Numbered from the stretch's first letter, positions 16,278 to 25,801 are shown. The stretch: DNA of 61,273 nucleotides from an aff. Roholtiella sp. LEGE 12411 (GCF_015206995.1 NZ_JADEXR010000022.1:1-61273), one strand, 5' to 3'. Numbers and translations are program-made. Notes: a model not told the origin generated them from the letters alone.

Positions 16278-16914
16278 TACCTCTGCCTCAGTCGCAAATA
16301 GATGTTTGGTATTAATTAGCAATTCTCTGCTTCAGCAAGCAACAGGGTTACTAACAGCAGCTATATCAACTATTTATACTTTCCTCATTATACCTGTAAC
16401 CCTCCATAAATCATGATAATGTTCAACCGTATTTTTACGGTAAATATACTTACGGAAAGTAAATTTTATCTGATTTTATCAGTAAGATTTCTCTAGGGAT
16501 AACTGCAAATATAAAGTTAAATTTATTATGTTATTTTTCACTTTCATGATTTCAAAATTTATTGAGCTAAAGAAGAACTACATGTATTAACATCTAGCCA
16601 ATTTAATGCTGTTTAGACTTTTGGATAGGTTTCTTTTTTAAACTAAAATTTGAGCAAAGTTATTCATCATGTTTTAAATTTTTGAAAAACTTAATAAACA
16701 AATAGGTTACTATAAAATCTTTAAAACATAGAATTTTATTCATAGTCAAAATCTGGTTATTAATATTATGAAAATAAATGTTTTTTAAATACAGTTTATG
16801 TGTATTTATTTTTTTAACACCTAAAGCTGAAATTTCACTAAAAAAATGATAACAAGCAGGAATGTAGCAGAAGATTTTATATAAAGTAAATATTTTTATA
16901 ATTCACATCATCAA
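16278..16914. other. AT-rich gap before the glycan cluster
   Basis: About 640 bp, very AT-rich, between gloB (minus) and the first glycosyltransferase (plus). It must hold promoters for both. It contains one perfect GTA-N8-TAC palindrome at 16440-16453. No small gene or RNA was recognised. Base composition falls sharply here and stays low into the first genes of the cluster. Confidence 0.5.
16440..16453. promoter_or_regulatory. Possible NtcA-type box
   Basis: The sequence gtaaatatacttac fits the NtcA consensus GTA-N8-TAC exactly. It is 163 bp upstream of gloB and 460 bp upstream of the glycan cluster. A six-base match like this is expected by chance about once per few kilobases in AT-rich DNA, so the call is weak. 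Confidence 0.2.
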
Positions 16915-17838
16915 ATGTTGGTAATATCAGCAAAATCTGGACAATTAGGCAATAGACTTTTACTTTCTGCTAATTTTATGGCTTATGCCATTGAAAATAA
17001 TTTCACTGTTCTGAATCCAGCATTTGAAGAGTATGCTGAATTTTTTCAGTCAACAGCTAGAGATATTCTATGTCGCTACCCTACTGCCACATTTTCCATT
17101 CCTGGAAACAGTTTTTTACGTAAATATTACTATAATATTAATCGTTATTTAGCTGAGAGCAGACGCTTTAATACACTTGAAATTAAGCGTAATAAGCCAT
17201 TCAATTGGAGTAACTCTAGTGTAGTAAATGAGATAAAACCAGGGGCTATAAATTTTTTCCAAGGATGGATGTTTCGTGGTGGATGGTTTGTAGATGATAT
17301 ACCGAATCTCCGAAAGAATGGGAAAAAAATTCGGGCTTATTTTCAACCTTTAAGGAAGTATCAGTTGAATATAGAAAAACTCATCTTAAAGATTCGCAGC
17401 CAGGCTGATACTATCATTGGAATTCATATTCGTCATGGAGATTACCAACAGCATCAAAATGGAATATTTTTTTATTCACCTGAAGAGTATTTAAAGGTAA
17501 TGGAATCAGCAAAAGCACTATTTCCTAATAAAAAGGTAACATTTTTGATTTGCTCAAATCAGATCCAAGATAAGCATTATTTTCAGCATTTATCTTATGT
17601 CTATGGGAACAATCATATAATCGAAGATATGTATTCATTAGCAGAATGTGACTATATTATTGGCCCTCCCAGTAGTTATACTATGTGGGCATCATTTTAC
17701 GGAGAACGACCTTTATACATGATTAGAGATATAAATAAAGCCTTAAGAATCCAAGATTTTGTTCACTTTTACGAATGGCAAGGAGTTTTCCACTATAACG
17801 AAGACTGGAGTAAAAGCGTCTGGGAATGGACACATTAA
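16915..17838 (+). CDS. GT11-like (alpha-1,2-fucosyltransferase type) glycosyltransferase
   Basis: A 307-residue soluble protein. The N-terminus SGQLGNRLLLSANFMAYA resembles the donor-site start of GT11 enzymes, and IGIHIRHGDY (H171, R173, D176) matches the HxRxxD-type motif of alpha-1,2 and alpha-1,6 fucosyltransferases. Near the C-terminus ECDYIIGPPSSYTMWASFYG matches the conserved last motif of the family. GDP-fucose use is therefore likely but not proven. It is the first gene of the plus-strand glycan cluster, with AT-rich codons. A MITE-like element directly follows it, separating it from the next gene. Confidence 0.72.
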   Translation: MLVISAKSGQLGNRLLLSANFMAYAIENNFTVLNPAFEEYAEFFQSTARDILCRYPTATFSIPGNSFLRKYYYNINRYLAESRRFNTLEIKRNKPFNWSNSSVVNEIKPGAINFFQGWMFRGGWFVDDIPNLRKNGKKIRAYFQPLRKYQLNIEKLILKIRSQADTIIGIHIRHGDYQQHQNGIFFYSPEEYLKVMESAKALFPNKKVTFLICSNQIQDKHYFQHLSYVYGNNHIIEDMYSLAECDYIIGPPSSYTMWASFYGERPLYMIRDINKALRIQDFVHFYEWQGVFHYNEDWSKSVWEWTH

Positions 17839-17844
17839 ATCAGA

Positions 17845-17972
17845 TATAGTAATCCGATTTGATTCGTGAACTGACTAGTAGAGACAGGGAATGAAGAATG
17901 GGGAATGGGGCATGGAGAAGAAGTAATAAAGATGTACTGAATTTTTTTCCGAAATCAAATATGATTCCTATA
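17845..17972. repeat. MITE-like element, TATAGTAAT ends, copy 1
   Basis: The left end tatagtaatccgatttgatt is an imperfect reverse complement of the right end aatcaaatatgattcctata. The body includes ttcgtgaactgact, GTAGAGACAGGG and a G-rich heptamer patch. A second copy of the same length class and ends is at 23671-23786. There is no open frame. Confidence 0.75.
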
Positions 17973-17993
17973 TCAACCCTAAAGTATTGACTT

Positions 17994-18836
17994 ATGGCAA
18001 CAAAAACTAGAGGATTTATTACAATTTTAACAGGGCTTTATTCTTTTCAAGATTGCATTCATTTTTTAGCGGCAATTAGGAAATTTCATCATGAGCCTGT
18101 AATCATTTTAATTGACCATGTTCCTAAAGTTTTCTATCCTTTGCTTAAGGCTTTTAAAAATGTAATATTAAAGCCAGCCCCTGCAAACGAGAATACAGTT
18201 TTAGCATCACGACAAGCAAAATTAGCTCTATATGAAGCTTCTGAATTTGATCAAACAATTTACCTAGATTCCGATATTTGCTTACTTTCTGATATCAATG
18301 ACGTGTTTGAGTATTTAGATGAATATGACTTTTTATTAACTGAGGATGTGCAACCTTCTATTGTTAAAGCAACCAATTTATTACGTGGAAAGCAACAAGA
18401 GCTTTTACCTAGTGTTTTGCCAATTTTGCAATCTATTGGTCTACCTTTAAAAGAAGATAGTGTGCAATATAATGGTGGTTTTATGGCTTTTCGTAAAACA
18501 GAGATAACTAAGGTATTTTTTCAGGAATTTAAACACTATTTTGAAATTGTTAAAAATAACCAAGATAAATTACTTTTAAAAGACCAAGGGGCTTTTGCTT
18601 CTGCGATCGCATCTGTACACCCTAAAATGAAAATACTACCGCCTACCTATAATTATCTCAGTAAATGGCAAGACGCTTATAATATCCAAGATGAAATTAA
18701 AGTACTTCACTGTACGTATCCTTACCGTCCTCAATATGCTAAAAATATTACTCGTTCTCTATATACAAGGGTTTTTGACAGATTCGCTCAAGTATTTTTG
18801 CCGAATCAAGTTACAAATCCTTGGCGCACTAAATAA
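17994..18836 (+). CDS. GT-A-type glycosyltransferase (DxD), GT8-like
   Basis: A 280-residue protein with a nucleotide-sugar-binding layout: a hydrophobic strand with GFITILTGLYSF at the start, the metal-binding motif D92-S-D94 in TIYLDSDICLL, an acceptor-site segment YNGGFMAFRKTE and a C-terminal histidine in VLHCTYPYRP. This order resembles GT8 and related retaining enzymes, but identity is too low to name a sugar. It lies 157 bp after the GT11-like gene, beyond the MITE, and 17 bp before the GT4 gene, so it is probably cotranscribed with the latter. Confidence 0.7.
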   Translation: MATKTRGFITILTGLYSFQDCIHFLAAIRKFHHEPVIILIDHVPKVFYPLLKAFKNVILKPAPANENTVLASRQAKLALYEASEFDQTIYLDSDICLLSDINDVFEYLDEYDFLLTEDVQPSIVKATNLLRGKQQELLPSVLPILQSIGLPLKEDSVQYNGGFMAFRKTEITKVFFQEFKHYFEIVKNNQDKLLLKDQGAFASAIASVHPKMKILPPTYNYLSKWQDAYNIQDEIKVLHCTYPYRPQYAKNITRSLYTRVFDRFAQVFLPNQVTNPWRTK

Positions 18837-18853
18837 AAATCAATGAAAAACTA

Positions 18854-20017
18854 GTGAAAAAATTTTCAAAAATATCACTGTTGGTTTCAGACTTATCAAG
18901 TGCGGCTATTCTGCGTGCATACCTGATAGGAATAGCCCTGATGAAGCTAGGGCTAGAAGTTGAAATTATGGGGTTTTTATTTGGAAAAAATTTGTATAGA
19001 AATTTACCATCAGAGTTAAATATTTATCATTTACCTGGCAAAAACTTTCCAGCCTTTTTTGGTGAAATGAGAAAACTTTTGCCCAAAATTAATGGAGATA
19101 TAATTTATGCAATTAAACCACAAACAGCAAGTTTTGGAGTTGCCCTACTAAAAAAACTATATAGCCAAAAACCACTAATTTTAGATATAGATGATTGGGA
19201 ACTTAGTTGGCATGGTGGTGATGACTGGCACTATCATCCTACACTCAAACAATTAGCTAGAGAATTATTAAAACCAGACGGCGCACTTAGAAATCCTTAT
19301 CATCCTTTGTACGTGAAATGGATGGAAGGTTTAGTAAATCGCGCTGATGCTGTGACGGTGCATACTACATTTTTACAACAGCGTTTTGGCGGTACATTTG
19401 TTCCCAATGGCAAAGATATTTCCTTATTTGATCCTGCTCGATATAATCCTGAGTCCAGCAGAATTCGCTATGGTTTATCTGAATATCGTATCTTAATGTT
19501 TCCTGGTGCGCCAAGACCTTATAAAGGCTTAGAAGATGTTCTGATAGCATTAGATAAAATTAATCAACCAGACTTGAAACTAGTGATTGTGGGTGGCAGT
19601 CCTTATGATGATTATGATCAGCAACTTCAACAACAGTGGGGACGCTGGATTATCAAACTGCCAAAGTATCCAACTGATGTTATGCCTGATTTGGTAGCGG
19701 CTGCTCACATTATTGTTGTTCCCCAGCGAGATACCCTTGAAACTCGTGCTCAATTTCCTCTCAAGTTGACAGATGGCATGGCAATGGCTAAACCTGTATT
19801 ATCAACCCGCGTTGGAGATATTCCAAAAATTTTAGGCAATACTGGTTATCTGGTTGAGCCTGCTTGTCCTGAACAAATTGCTGAACAAATTCAATTGATA
19901 TTTCAAGATTTAGAGTCGGCGAACCAGCTAGCTCTCAAGGCAAGAGAAAGATGTGTGGAGCACTACAGTATAGAGGCTATGGCTTCGACGCTTAATTCAA
20001 TAATTTCTCGGTTATAA
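18854..20017 (+). CDS. Glycosyltransferase family 4
   Basis: A GT-B fold enzyme of 387 residues with a GTG start. The N-domain has a strand-helix pattern from residue 5 (ISLLVSDLSSAAILRAYLIGIALMKLG). The C-domain carries FPGAPRPYKGLEDVLIALDKI (hinge and start of the donor domain), VIVGGSPYDDYDQQL, and a divergent donor site FPLKLTDGMAMAKPVLSTRVGDIPKIL in which the usual E-x7-E is replaced by the KLTDGMAMAKPV variant. It is 17 bp after the GT-A gene. The donor sugar cannot be read. Confidence 0.8.
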   Translation: MKKFSKISLLVSDLSSAAILRAYLIGIALMKLGLEVEIMGFLFGKNLYRNLPSELNIYHLPGKNFPAFFGEMRKLLPKINGDIIYAIKPQTASFGVALLKKLYSQKPLILDIDDWELSWHGGDDWHYHPTLKQLARELLKPDGALRNPYHPLYVKWMEGLVNRADAVTVHTTFLQQRFGGTFVPNGKDISLFDPARYNPESSRIRYGLSEYRILMFPGAPRPYKGLEDVLIALDKINQPDLKLVIVGGSPYDDYDQQLQQQWGRWIIKLPKYPTDVMPDLVAAAHIIVVPQRDTLETRAQFPLKLTDGMAMAKPVLSTRVGDIPKILGNTGYLVEPACPEQIAEQIQLIFQDLESANQLALKARERCVEHYSIEAMASTLNSIISRL

Positions 20018-20188
20018 ATTGGAGGTAATTTATATGTAGAACTAATAAAAGCTACAGATAAGGGTATAACTGTGTTTTCAAGAATTTAAAGTATGAGATT
20101 ATTTAGTTTTATTTGTTTGATGATTAGCTAATTTAGCAACTAATTGATGAATAATGTTAATTAATAAGCGAATAGCAAAAAAGAGCCA

Positions 20189-22438
20189 ATGTCTACCAGA
20201 AAACTACTACTAAGATTTGCTAAACCATATCCAGGTTTGATTCTGTTAACAATATTATTAGGATTTTCTGGAGCTTTATTTAATGGGGTCAGCACAGCTC
20301 TAATTGTGCCAGTGGTTTTAAGAATTGTAGGGCAAGAAGTAGATTTAAGTCGTGCCCCTACTATTCTCAAAGCAATAATGTCTCCGTTTGAAAATATTCC
20401 AGTGAATTACCGCACGGCAGTAATGGCTGGAGCAATTATATTCATAATTATTTTAAAAAATTTAGCCGCTTATGCCAGTGCTTTAGCATCAAGCTCTTTA
20501 ACACGATCGCTAACAGCAGATATGCGAGAAGCCGGACTAAGGTTGTTACTAGAAATTGACATAGATTATTACGCTAAGACAAAAGTTGGTGATTTAATTA
20601 ATAGACTTGGTGGTGAAATCGGTCGTGCGGCAGGTGCTGTAGGGAGTACAGTCAAGTTAGGTATTTTAGGGATTACTATTTTAGTTTTTGTTGGGTTATT
20701 ACTGTCAATTTCTTGGCAGTTGACGATTGCTTCAACGATTTTACTATCGTTAGTAACATTAATAAATCAGTATGCTATTTATCGTTCTAAAAAGTTTGGT
20801 AAACAGCTTAGTGATATGTCTAAAGCATATTCAATTACTGTACTGGAAACCCTGAACGGGGTTCGATTAGTCAAGGCAACTGGAAACGAAGAGAAAGAAT
20901 ATAAACGCATTAAAAAGCTAATCCGCGATCGCGAAAAAGCAGATTTTCAATCTCAGGTAAATTCGGCAGCGATCACACCTCTGAGTGAAGTTATGGGCAT
21001 TACAGCTTTACTGCTGATTGTACTTTTAAGTAAAATCTTCTTTGCCAACCAGATTACTTCTCTTGCCCCTGTACTCTTAACATACTTATTCTTACTGCTG
21101 CGAGTGCTGCCATTAATTTCTGAATTAAATACTATTCGCAGCAACTTTGCGAGTACTGCTACCAGTGTGGATGTAGCTAGTGAGTTTTTGAGCTTAGATG
21201 ATAAGCCATTCATGGGCAATGGTAAACTTCCCTACACCAAATTACAAGAGGGAGTGCGTTTTAATTCCCTTTCCTTTGCTTACCCCAGTCATGATAAGTT
21301 GGTGCTCCAAGATGTGAATTTATACTTACCGCATGGCACAACCTTAGCATTGGTAGGCGGTTCAGGTGCTGGTAAATCCACTTTGGCAGACCTTTTACCC
21401 AGATTTTACGATCCAACATCTGGCTGTATTACCATTGATGACACTGATTTGCGTGAGTTCGATGCTGTATCCCTGCGAAAGCGGATGGGCATTGTCAGCC
21501 AAGATACCTTTCTGTTCAATGATTCGGTAGGGAATAACATTGCCTATGGACGATCAGAAGCTACCGAAGATGAAATTATCACAGCGGCAAAGCGGGCAAA
21601 TGCCTATGAGTTTATCAGTAAATTACCCCAAGGTTTTGACACCCTGATTGGCGATCGCGGCGTCATGTTGTCTGGTGGACAAAGACAAAGATTAGCGATC
21701 GCCCGCGCCCTGCTACAAAATCCAGACATTCTCATACTTGATGAAGCTACCAGTGCTTTAGATACCGTTTCCGAACGCTTAGTACAAGCTGCACTCGATG
21801 ATCTCAGTCGCGATCGTACAACCCTAGTAATTGCTCACCGTCTTTCTACAGTCCAAAAAGCCGATCAAATTGCTGTATTAGATCAAGGATGTGTAGTAGA
21901 AGTAGGAACCCATGAAGAACTCTTGCAAAAAGGTGGTTACTACTCACGCTTATACTCAATGCAATTTGCTGAACAACCAGAAGCTATTGTCAAACGTAAT
22001 CAAAGCTTGCTCCGCATTTCTCATGAAATTCGGACGCAGTTGAATTCAATGATTGGATTCCTACGTTTATTACTTGATGATATGGTAGACAATTCTCAAG
22101 AACGGCAGGAATTAATTGAAGAATCATACAAATCAGCTTGGAGAATTCTCAACACAATTGATGTTTTTGACGATGTTGTTAACATGCAATTGAAAGGTAA
22201 ATTATTCTCAACTTATGAACAAAATCATAGCGTTTTAACCAGTCAATATGAAATATTTAATCATATTTTGATTGAATTTAAGATTGGTCTTAATCCTATA
22301 CTTGGTTCTCTCCGTTCTCTAGCTGATAATTTGATATATACCCAAAAAGAACAGAAGGAATTAGTTAAAGAAACGTATGATTCTACTATCTACCTGCTAG
22401 ATAACTTAGAAAAAATTGAGGATAAAATTACCGTATAA
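20189..22438 (+). CDS. ABC exporter (MsbA/HepA type) with two C-terminal HisKA-like repeats
   Basis: Residues 1-320 form a six-helix transmembrane domain, and 345-590 an ATPase domain with Walker A GGSGAGKST (K396), signature LSGGQ (S495) and Walker B ILDEATS (D518-E519). This is the usual half-transporter of about 600 residues for lipid-linked sugars or glycolipids. It continues for about 150 more residues. The extension contains SHEIRTQLNSMIGF (H612), which looks like a histidine-kinase phosphoacceptor helix, then a second helix; a second copy at about 695-746 aligns without gaps but has Ile at the histidine position. No HATPase domain is present. It lies inside the glycan cluster with a GT4 gene starting 4 bp downstream, so glycan export is the probable job. 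Confidence 0.88.
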   Translation: MSTRKLLLRFAKPYPGLILLTILLGFSGALFNGVSTALIVPVVLRIVGQEVDLSRAPTILKAIMSPFENIPVNYRTAVMAGAIIFIIILKNLAAYASALASSSLTRSLTADMREAGLRLLLEIDIDYYAKTKVGDLINRLGGEIGRAAGAVGSTVKLGILGITILVFVGLLLSISWQLTIASTILLSLVTLINQYAIYRSKKFGKQLSDMSKAYSITVLETLNGVRLVKATGNEEKEYKRIKKLIRDREKADFQSQVNSAAITPLSEVMGITALLLIVLLSKIFFANQITSLAPVLLTYLFLLLRVLPLISELNTIRSNFASTATSVDVASEFLSLDDKPFMGNGKLPYTKLQEGVRFNSLSFAYPSHDKLVLQDVNLYLPHGTTLALVGGSGAGKSTLADLLPRFYDPTSGCITIDDTDLREFDAVSLRKRMGIVSQDTFLFNDSVGNNIAYGRSEATEDEIITAAKRANAYEFISKLPQGFDTLIGDRGVMLSGGQRQRLAIARALLQNPDILILDEATSALDTVSERLVQAALDDLSRDRTTLVIAHRLSTVQKADQIAVLDQGCVVEVGTHEELLQKGGYYSRLYSMQFAEQPEAIVKRNQSLLRISHEIRTQLNSMIGFLRLLLDDMVDNSQERQELIEESYKSAWRILNTIDVFDDVVNMQLKGKLFSTYEQNHSVLTSQYEIFNHILIEFKIGLNPILGSLRSLADNLIYTQKEQKELVKETYDSTIYLLDNLEKIEDKITV

Positions 22439-22442
22439 AATT

Positions 22443-23654
22443 ATGAAAACTGCTAATTTAAAAAAACATTACATTTTTTTTATTGGTGAACAATTGCCCC
22501 AGCCAGAGGCTCACTTAGTACAGTCCACAAATGCAGCTAACGCCGCCGCTAACTTGGGATATTCAACAGTTTTGGTATACCCCGATAAACAATCAAGAGC
22601 TATTAACCTAGCTAATTTAGCTTCTCCTTTTCTACCTAAAAAAACTCCGACAGAACTTATTAAATATTACAACCTTAATGACAAGTTGAAAGTTGCTCCC
22701 TTACCAATGCCTTGGCCGATTGATCATTTTCAAAGCAAATTCACTGACTCTAACACCATTGCCACTAAGTACTATTTACCATTTTATATACTTCCCACTA
22801 CCAAACTTGTCCATAGCCGCAACTGGAATTTTGTAAAAGCTGCCATCAAAAATGGCATTCCCGCAATTTACGAACACCATCATCACGAAGATAAGCTATT
22901 CGAGCCAGAAATTGTCAAAAGTCCGCTGTTTCAAATTGCTGTCACAGTTGTAGACGCCATCCGCGAAACCATGATTAAAAATGGCATTCCACCAGAAAAA
23001 GTGATTAAACTGCACAATGGTTTTAACCGCTTATTTATGCAGAGACAACCAGAAAAAGCCGCAGAATGGCGCAAAAAATTACTGAAAAATCAGCGATCGC
23101 ATTTGGTAGTGTATGCAGGAGCGCTACAACAATTTAAAGGTATTGATGTACTAATTGACGTGGCTAGTGAAATGCCAAATGTGCAATTTGTCTGTGCAGG
23201 TGGTAAGTCAACAGAAGTCGAATACTATCAGCAATTAGCAAAAGAAAAGCAGGTTCAGAACATTACATTTTTAGGTTATGTTTTGCATCATGAGTTAGCA
23301 TCTTTGCTACAAGCAGCCGATATTTTAGCTCATCCTCATTGTTCAGGAAAAGCAGCAACTTTTACATCTCCCCTAAAGCTGTTTGACTACTTCGCCTCTG
23401 GAACTCCGATTGTAGCCACGGAAATTCCATCATTAATTGAGTTTCAAGATACTAAAGCTATCGCTGCTTGGTGTGAGCCAGATAACCCTAGCAAATTCGC
23501 CGAATGTTTGAAGCGAGTTCTACAAACTCATCCCAAAAGAGTAGAGGGTTATCCAGATAGTGTTGAGTTTGTCAAGCAATTTTCTTGGGAAAATAGAGCG
23601 GCAAAAATCCTTAGTTACGTCGATACATCTCTACTTCCCCCACTTATTGCGTAA
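22443..23654 (+). CDS. Glycosyltransferase family 4
   Basis: A 403-residue GT-B enzyme. An N-terminal strand (HYIFFIGEQLPQPEAHLV) and linker lead to the donor domain: VVYAGALQQFKGIDVLIDVA, VCAGGKSTEVEYYQQLA, NITFLGYVLHHELASLLQAADILAHP and the donor-site SPLKLFDYFASGTPIVATEIPSL, which corresponds to the E-x7-E motif with variation. The open frame begins earlier at a TTG (22416), inside the ABC exporter gene, but ATG 22443, just after that gene's stop, is the natural start. The sugar is unknown. Confidence 0.82.
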   Translation: MKTANLKKHYIFFIGEQLPQPEAHLVQSTNAANAAANLGYSTVLVYPDKQSRAINLANLASPFLPKKTPTELIKYYNLNDKLKVAPLPMPWPIDHFQSKFTDSNTIATKYYLPFYILPTTKLVHSRNWNFVKAAIKNGIPAIYEHHHHEDKLFEPEIVKSPLFQIAVTVVDAIRETMIKNGIPPEKVIKLHNGFNRLFMQRQPEKAAEWRKKLLKNQRSHLVVYAGALQQFKGIDVLIDVASEMPNVQFVCAGGKSTEVEYYQQLAKEKQVQNITFLGYVLHHELASLLQAADILAHPHCSGKAATFTSPLKLFDYFASGTPIVATEIPSLIEFQDTKAIAAWCEPDNPSKFAECLKRVLQTHPKRVEGYPDSVEFVKQFSWENRAAKILSYVDTSLLPPLIA

Positions 23655-23670
23655 TGAAAAATGGGGGAGA

Positions 23671-23786
23671 TATAGTAATGCGATTTGATTCGTGAACTGA
23701 CTCGTAGAGACAGGGGATGGGGGATAGGAAAAAAGGGAGTTTAGAGGTGTACGCAGTCTTTTAAAAAATCAAATAGGAATCCTATA
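23671..23786. repeat. MITE-like element, TATAGTAAT ends, copy 2
   Basis: The left end tatagtaatgcgatttgatt is an imperfect reverse complement of the right end aatcaaataggaatcctata. The interior shares TTCGTGAACTGACT and GTAGAGACAGGG with copy 1 at 17845-17972. It is followed by a short TGACAAATGACAAA-type repeat before the next gene. Confidence 0.75.
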
Positions 23787-23859
23787 AAAGGAGTGGAAGA
23801 GTAGCAGAATAACTATTGACAAATGACAAAGAACAAATGACAAATAACTAATAAATAAA

Positions 23860-24819
23860 ATGAATATAAAAACTGTAGGTATGATTAGCAGCTATCGAGG
23901 TTTAGAAACTAGAGGCGATTGGCTGTGGCAACAAACCCCAAATCAATTTGGAATTTGGGGCAATATGCAAATGTTAGCACTAGCACCAAAACCAGATTTT
24001 TTGATGATGTATCAGTTTGATTTTCCCAAAACATTGCCACATAAATCTTGGTTAGATAATTTTCGCAACCCGCAGCAAGCATCAGAATTAAACATCGATT
24101 CTCTATTGCGTAATGTCAATAAAGAGCGAATTATTTATTTACTCAGAGAACCACCTTTAGATGAAATTGTACAAATAAACAATCATAATTATCAACAAGC
24201 TCAGAAGTATTGTGGCTATGTTTCTGGCCCTGATGATTTTGCTCCTACTCCTGACTATATGCCTGCTATTTGGTATCACTCAAATACCTTTCAAGATTTA
24301 AATGAAATGCCATGTCCTCAAAAAGTTGCTCCATGCAGTTGGATTACTTCAGGAATTAGCCGTACAGCTAACCACCGCCAGCGTTTAGACTTTTTGCAGT
24401 CTATACAATCAAGTGAAATTAAGTTTGATTTGTATGGGCGGAACTTACCCGTATGGGCGAAAACATTAGGAGAACTTAGTAATAAGTGGTATGGGATGGC
24501 GCCTTACTACTACAATCTATCAATTGAAAATTATGCTGATAATAATTGGTATGTAAGTGAGAAACTTTGGGATAGTTTGCTTGCTTGGTGTCTACCGATT
24601 TACTATGGTGGCTCGGCTGCTGATAAATTGTTGCCACCTGGTAGTTTTTTAAGATTGCCTAGTTTAGATGAAAAAGGCGTTGCTTATATCCAAGAAGTGA
24701 CCTCTACACCTGATGCTTGGTATGCTGCCAAGGATGCGATCGCAGAAGCACGTCAAATTATATTACACAAATTAAATCTGCTCAACTGGCTATCAAATTT
24801 TGTTACTCAACACTCATAA
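23860..24819 (+). CDS. GT10-like (alpha-1,3-fucosyltransferase type) protein
   Basis: A 319-residue soluble protein. The diagnostic segment is YNLSIENYADNNWYVSEKLWDSLLAWCLPIYYGGSAADKLLPPGSFL (about residues 218-264), which follows the GT10 donor-site pattern of a FENxxxxxYVTEKL helix and a P-Y-G-x2 strand. N-terminal residues about 1-150 hold the acceptor domain and are divergent. It is likely to use GDP-fucose or a related GDP-sugar. It begins the last stretch of the glycan cluster and ends 3 bp before the first of three paralogous genes, so it is in the same operon. Confidence 0.72.
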   Translation: MNIKTVGMISSYRGLETRGDWLWQQTPNQFGIWGNMQMLALAPKPDFLMMYQFDFPKTLPHKSWLDNFRNPQQASELNIDSLLRNVNKERIIYLLREPPLDEIVQINNHNYQQAQKYCGYVSGPDDFAPTPDYMPAIWYHSNTFQDLNEMPCPQKVAPCSWITSGISRTANHRQRLDFLQSIQSSEIKFDLYGRNLPVWAKTLGELSNKWYGMAPYYYNLSIENYADNNWYVSEKLWDSLLAWCLPIYYGGSAADKLLPPGSFLRLPSLDEKGVAYIQEVTSTPDAWYAAKDAIAEARQIILHKLNLLNWLSNFVTQHS

Positions 24820-24822
24820 ACT

Positions 24823-25797
24823 ATGGATGGTATTTGTACGCTTGGGAATGATTATGTTTTTGATCAACTGGTTGCTTTACTCAACAGTATTGATGTGATA
24901 TTGGGCAAAGAAATTCCTGTTTGCATCTATCCTTTTGATGACCAAATACAGCGGATTATTGATGAAATAGCTCAGCGTCCTAATGTATTTATTTACGATA
25001 ATCAAGAATCAATCAACCGCTGGGATAAATTTATGTTAGAGGCTAGTCCTGCTAGCATGAACAAGAATAAGTACAGAATTTATGGTGGTCATCGACGCTT
25101 TTGTGCATTTGATGGCCCTTTTGATAGATTTGTCTATCTCGATGCCGATACTCTAGTGATGAATTCACTAGATTTTATTTTTGAAAAATTAGATGAATAC
25201 AACTGTGTTGTTTATGATTTCCAGTTTAAATATCCAGATAAAGTTTATAACATCAATTCAGATAAATTATTCCAAGTTTTTGAAGAAAATCGGATAAAAA
25301 CTGAAATTTTTTGCTCAGGATTTTACGCTTCTAAAAAAGGGCTATTTGACCAATCTAAACTAGAACAATTGTTATTTTATTTGAAAACTGGTGAGAGAGA
25401 AATACTCTATCCCACAGGAGATCAGCCAGTTCTGAACTATATGTTTATGAGGTCTGGTATACCAGTTTACAACTTTGCTCATCATTTACCAAATAATCAA
25501 GTTACAGGCTGTTCTGTTACTTCTAAACATTTTGAAGAACAAGATAGAATTCTTTATGATAAAGGGACTCGATTAACTTATCTGCATTATATTGGTATTC
25601 CTCCTAATATTAATCAAGCAGTTTGTGCTGGAGAAAATATTGAGTTTCCCTATCGAGATTTATTTCTCTACTATCGTTACTTGCATGAACCAGAGAAGCG
25701 TCCAGTCTTTAACAATCCTCCTAAGCGTTATGACGCTCCACCACCGAGTTTACTTACAAGAACGTTGCGAAAATTAAAGTTAATTAATCAAGGGTAA
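24823..25797 (+). CDS. GT-A-like putative glycosyltransferase, tandem paralogue 1
   Basis: A 324-residue protein with an N-terminal strand (MDGICTLGNDYVFDQLVALLNS), a metal-type motif D107-A-D109 in FVYLDADTLVM, CSGFYASKKG and GDQPVLNYMF in the middle, a TYLHYIG segment that could supply the C-terminal catalytic or metal His, and a conserved FLYYRYLHEPE end. This is the layout of a GT8-like enzyme. The next two genes share all these blocks. No sugar can be named. The gene follows the GT10-like gene by 3 bp. Confidence 0.7.
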   Translation: MDGICTLGNDYVFDQLVALLNSIDVILGKEIPVCIYPFDDQIQRIIDEIAQRPNVFIYDNQESINRWDKFMLEASPASMNKNKYRIYGGHRRFCAFDGPFDRFVYLDADTLVMNSLDFIFEKLDEYNCVVYDFQFKYPDKVYNINSDKLFQVFEENRIKTEIFCSGFYASKKGLFDQSKLEQLLFYLKTGEREILYPTGDQPVLNYMFMRSGIPVYNFAHHLPNNQVTGCSVTSKHFEEQDRILYDKGTRLTYLHYIGIPPNINQAVCAGENIEFPYRDLFLYYRYLHEPEKRPVFNNPPKRYDAPPPSLLTRTLRKLKLINQG

Positions 25798-25801
25798 TCC
25801 T

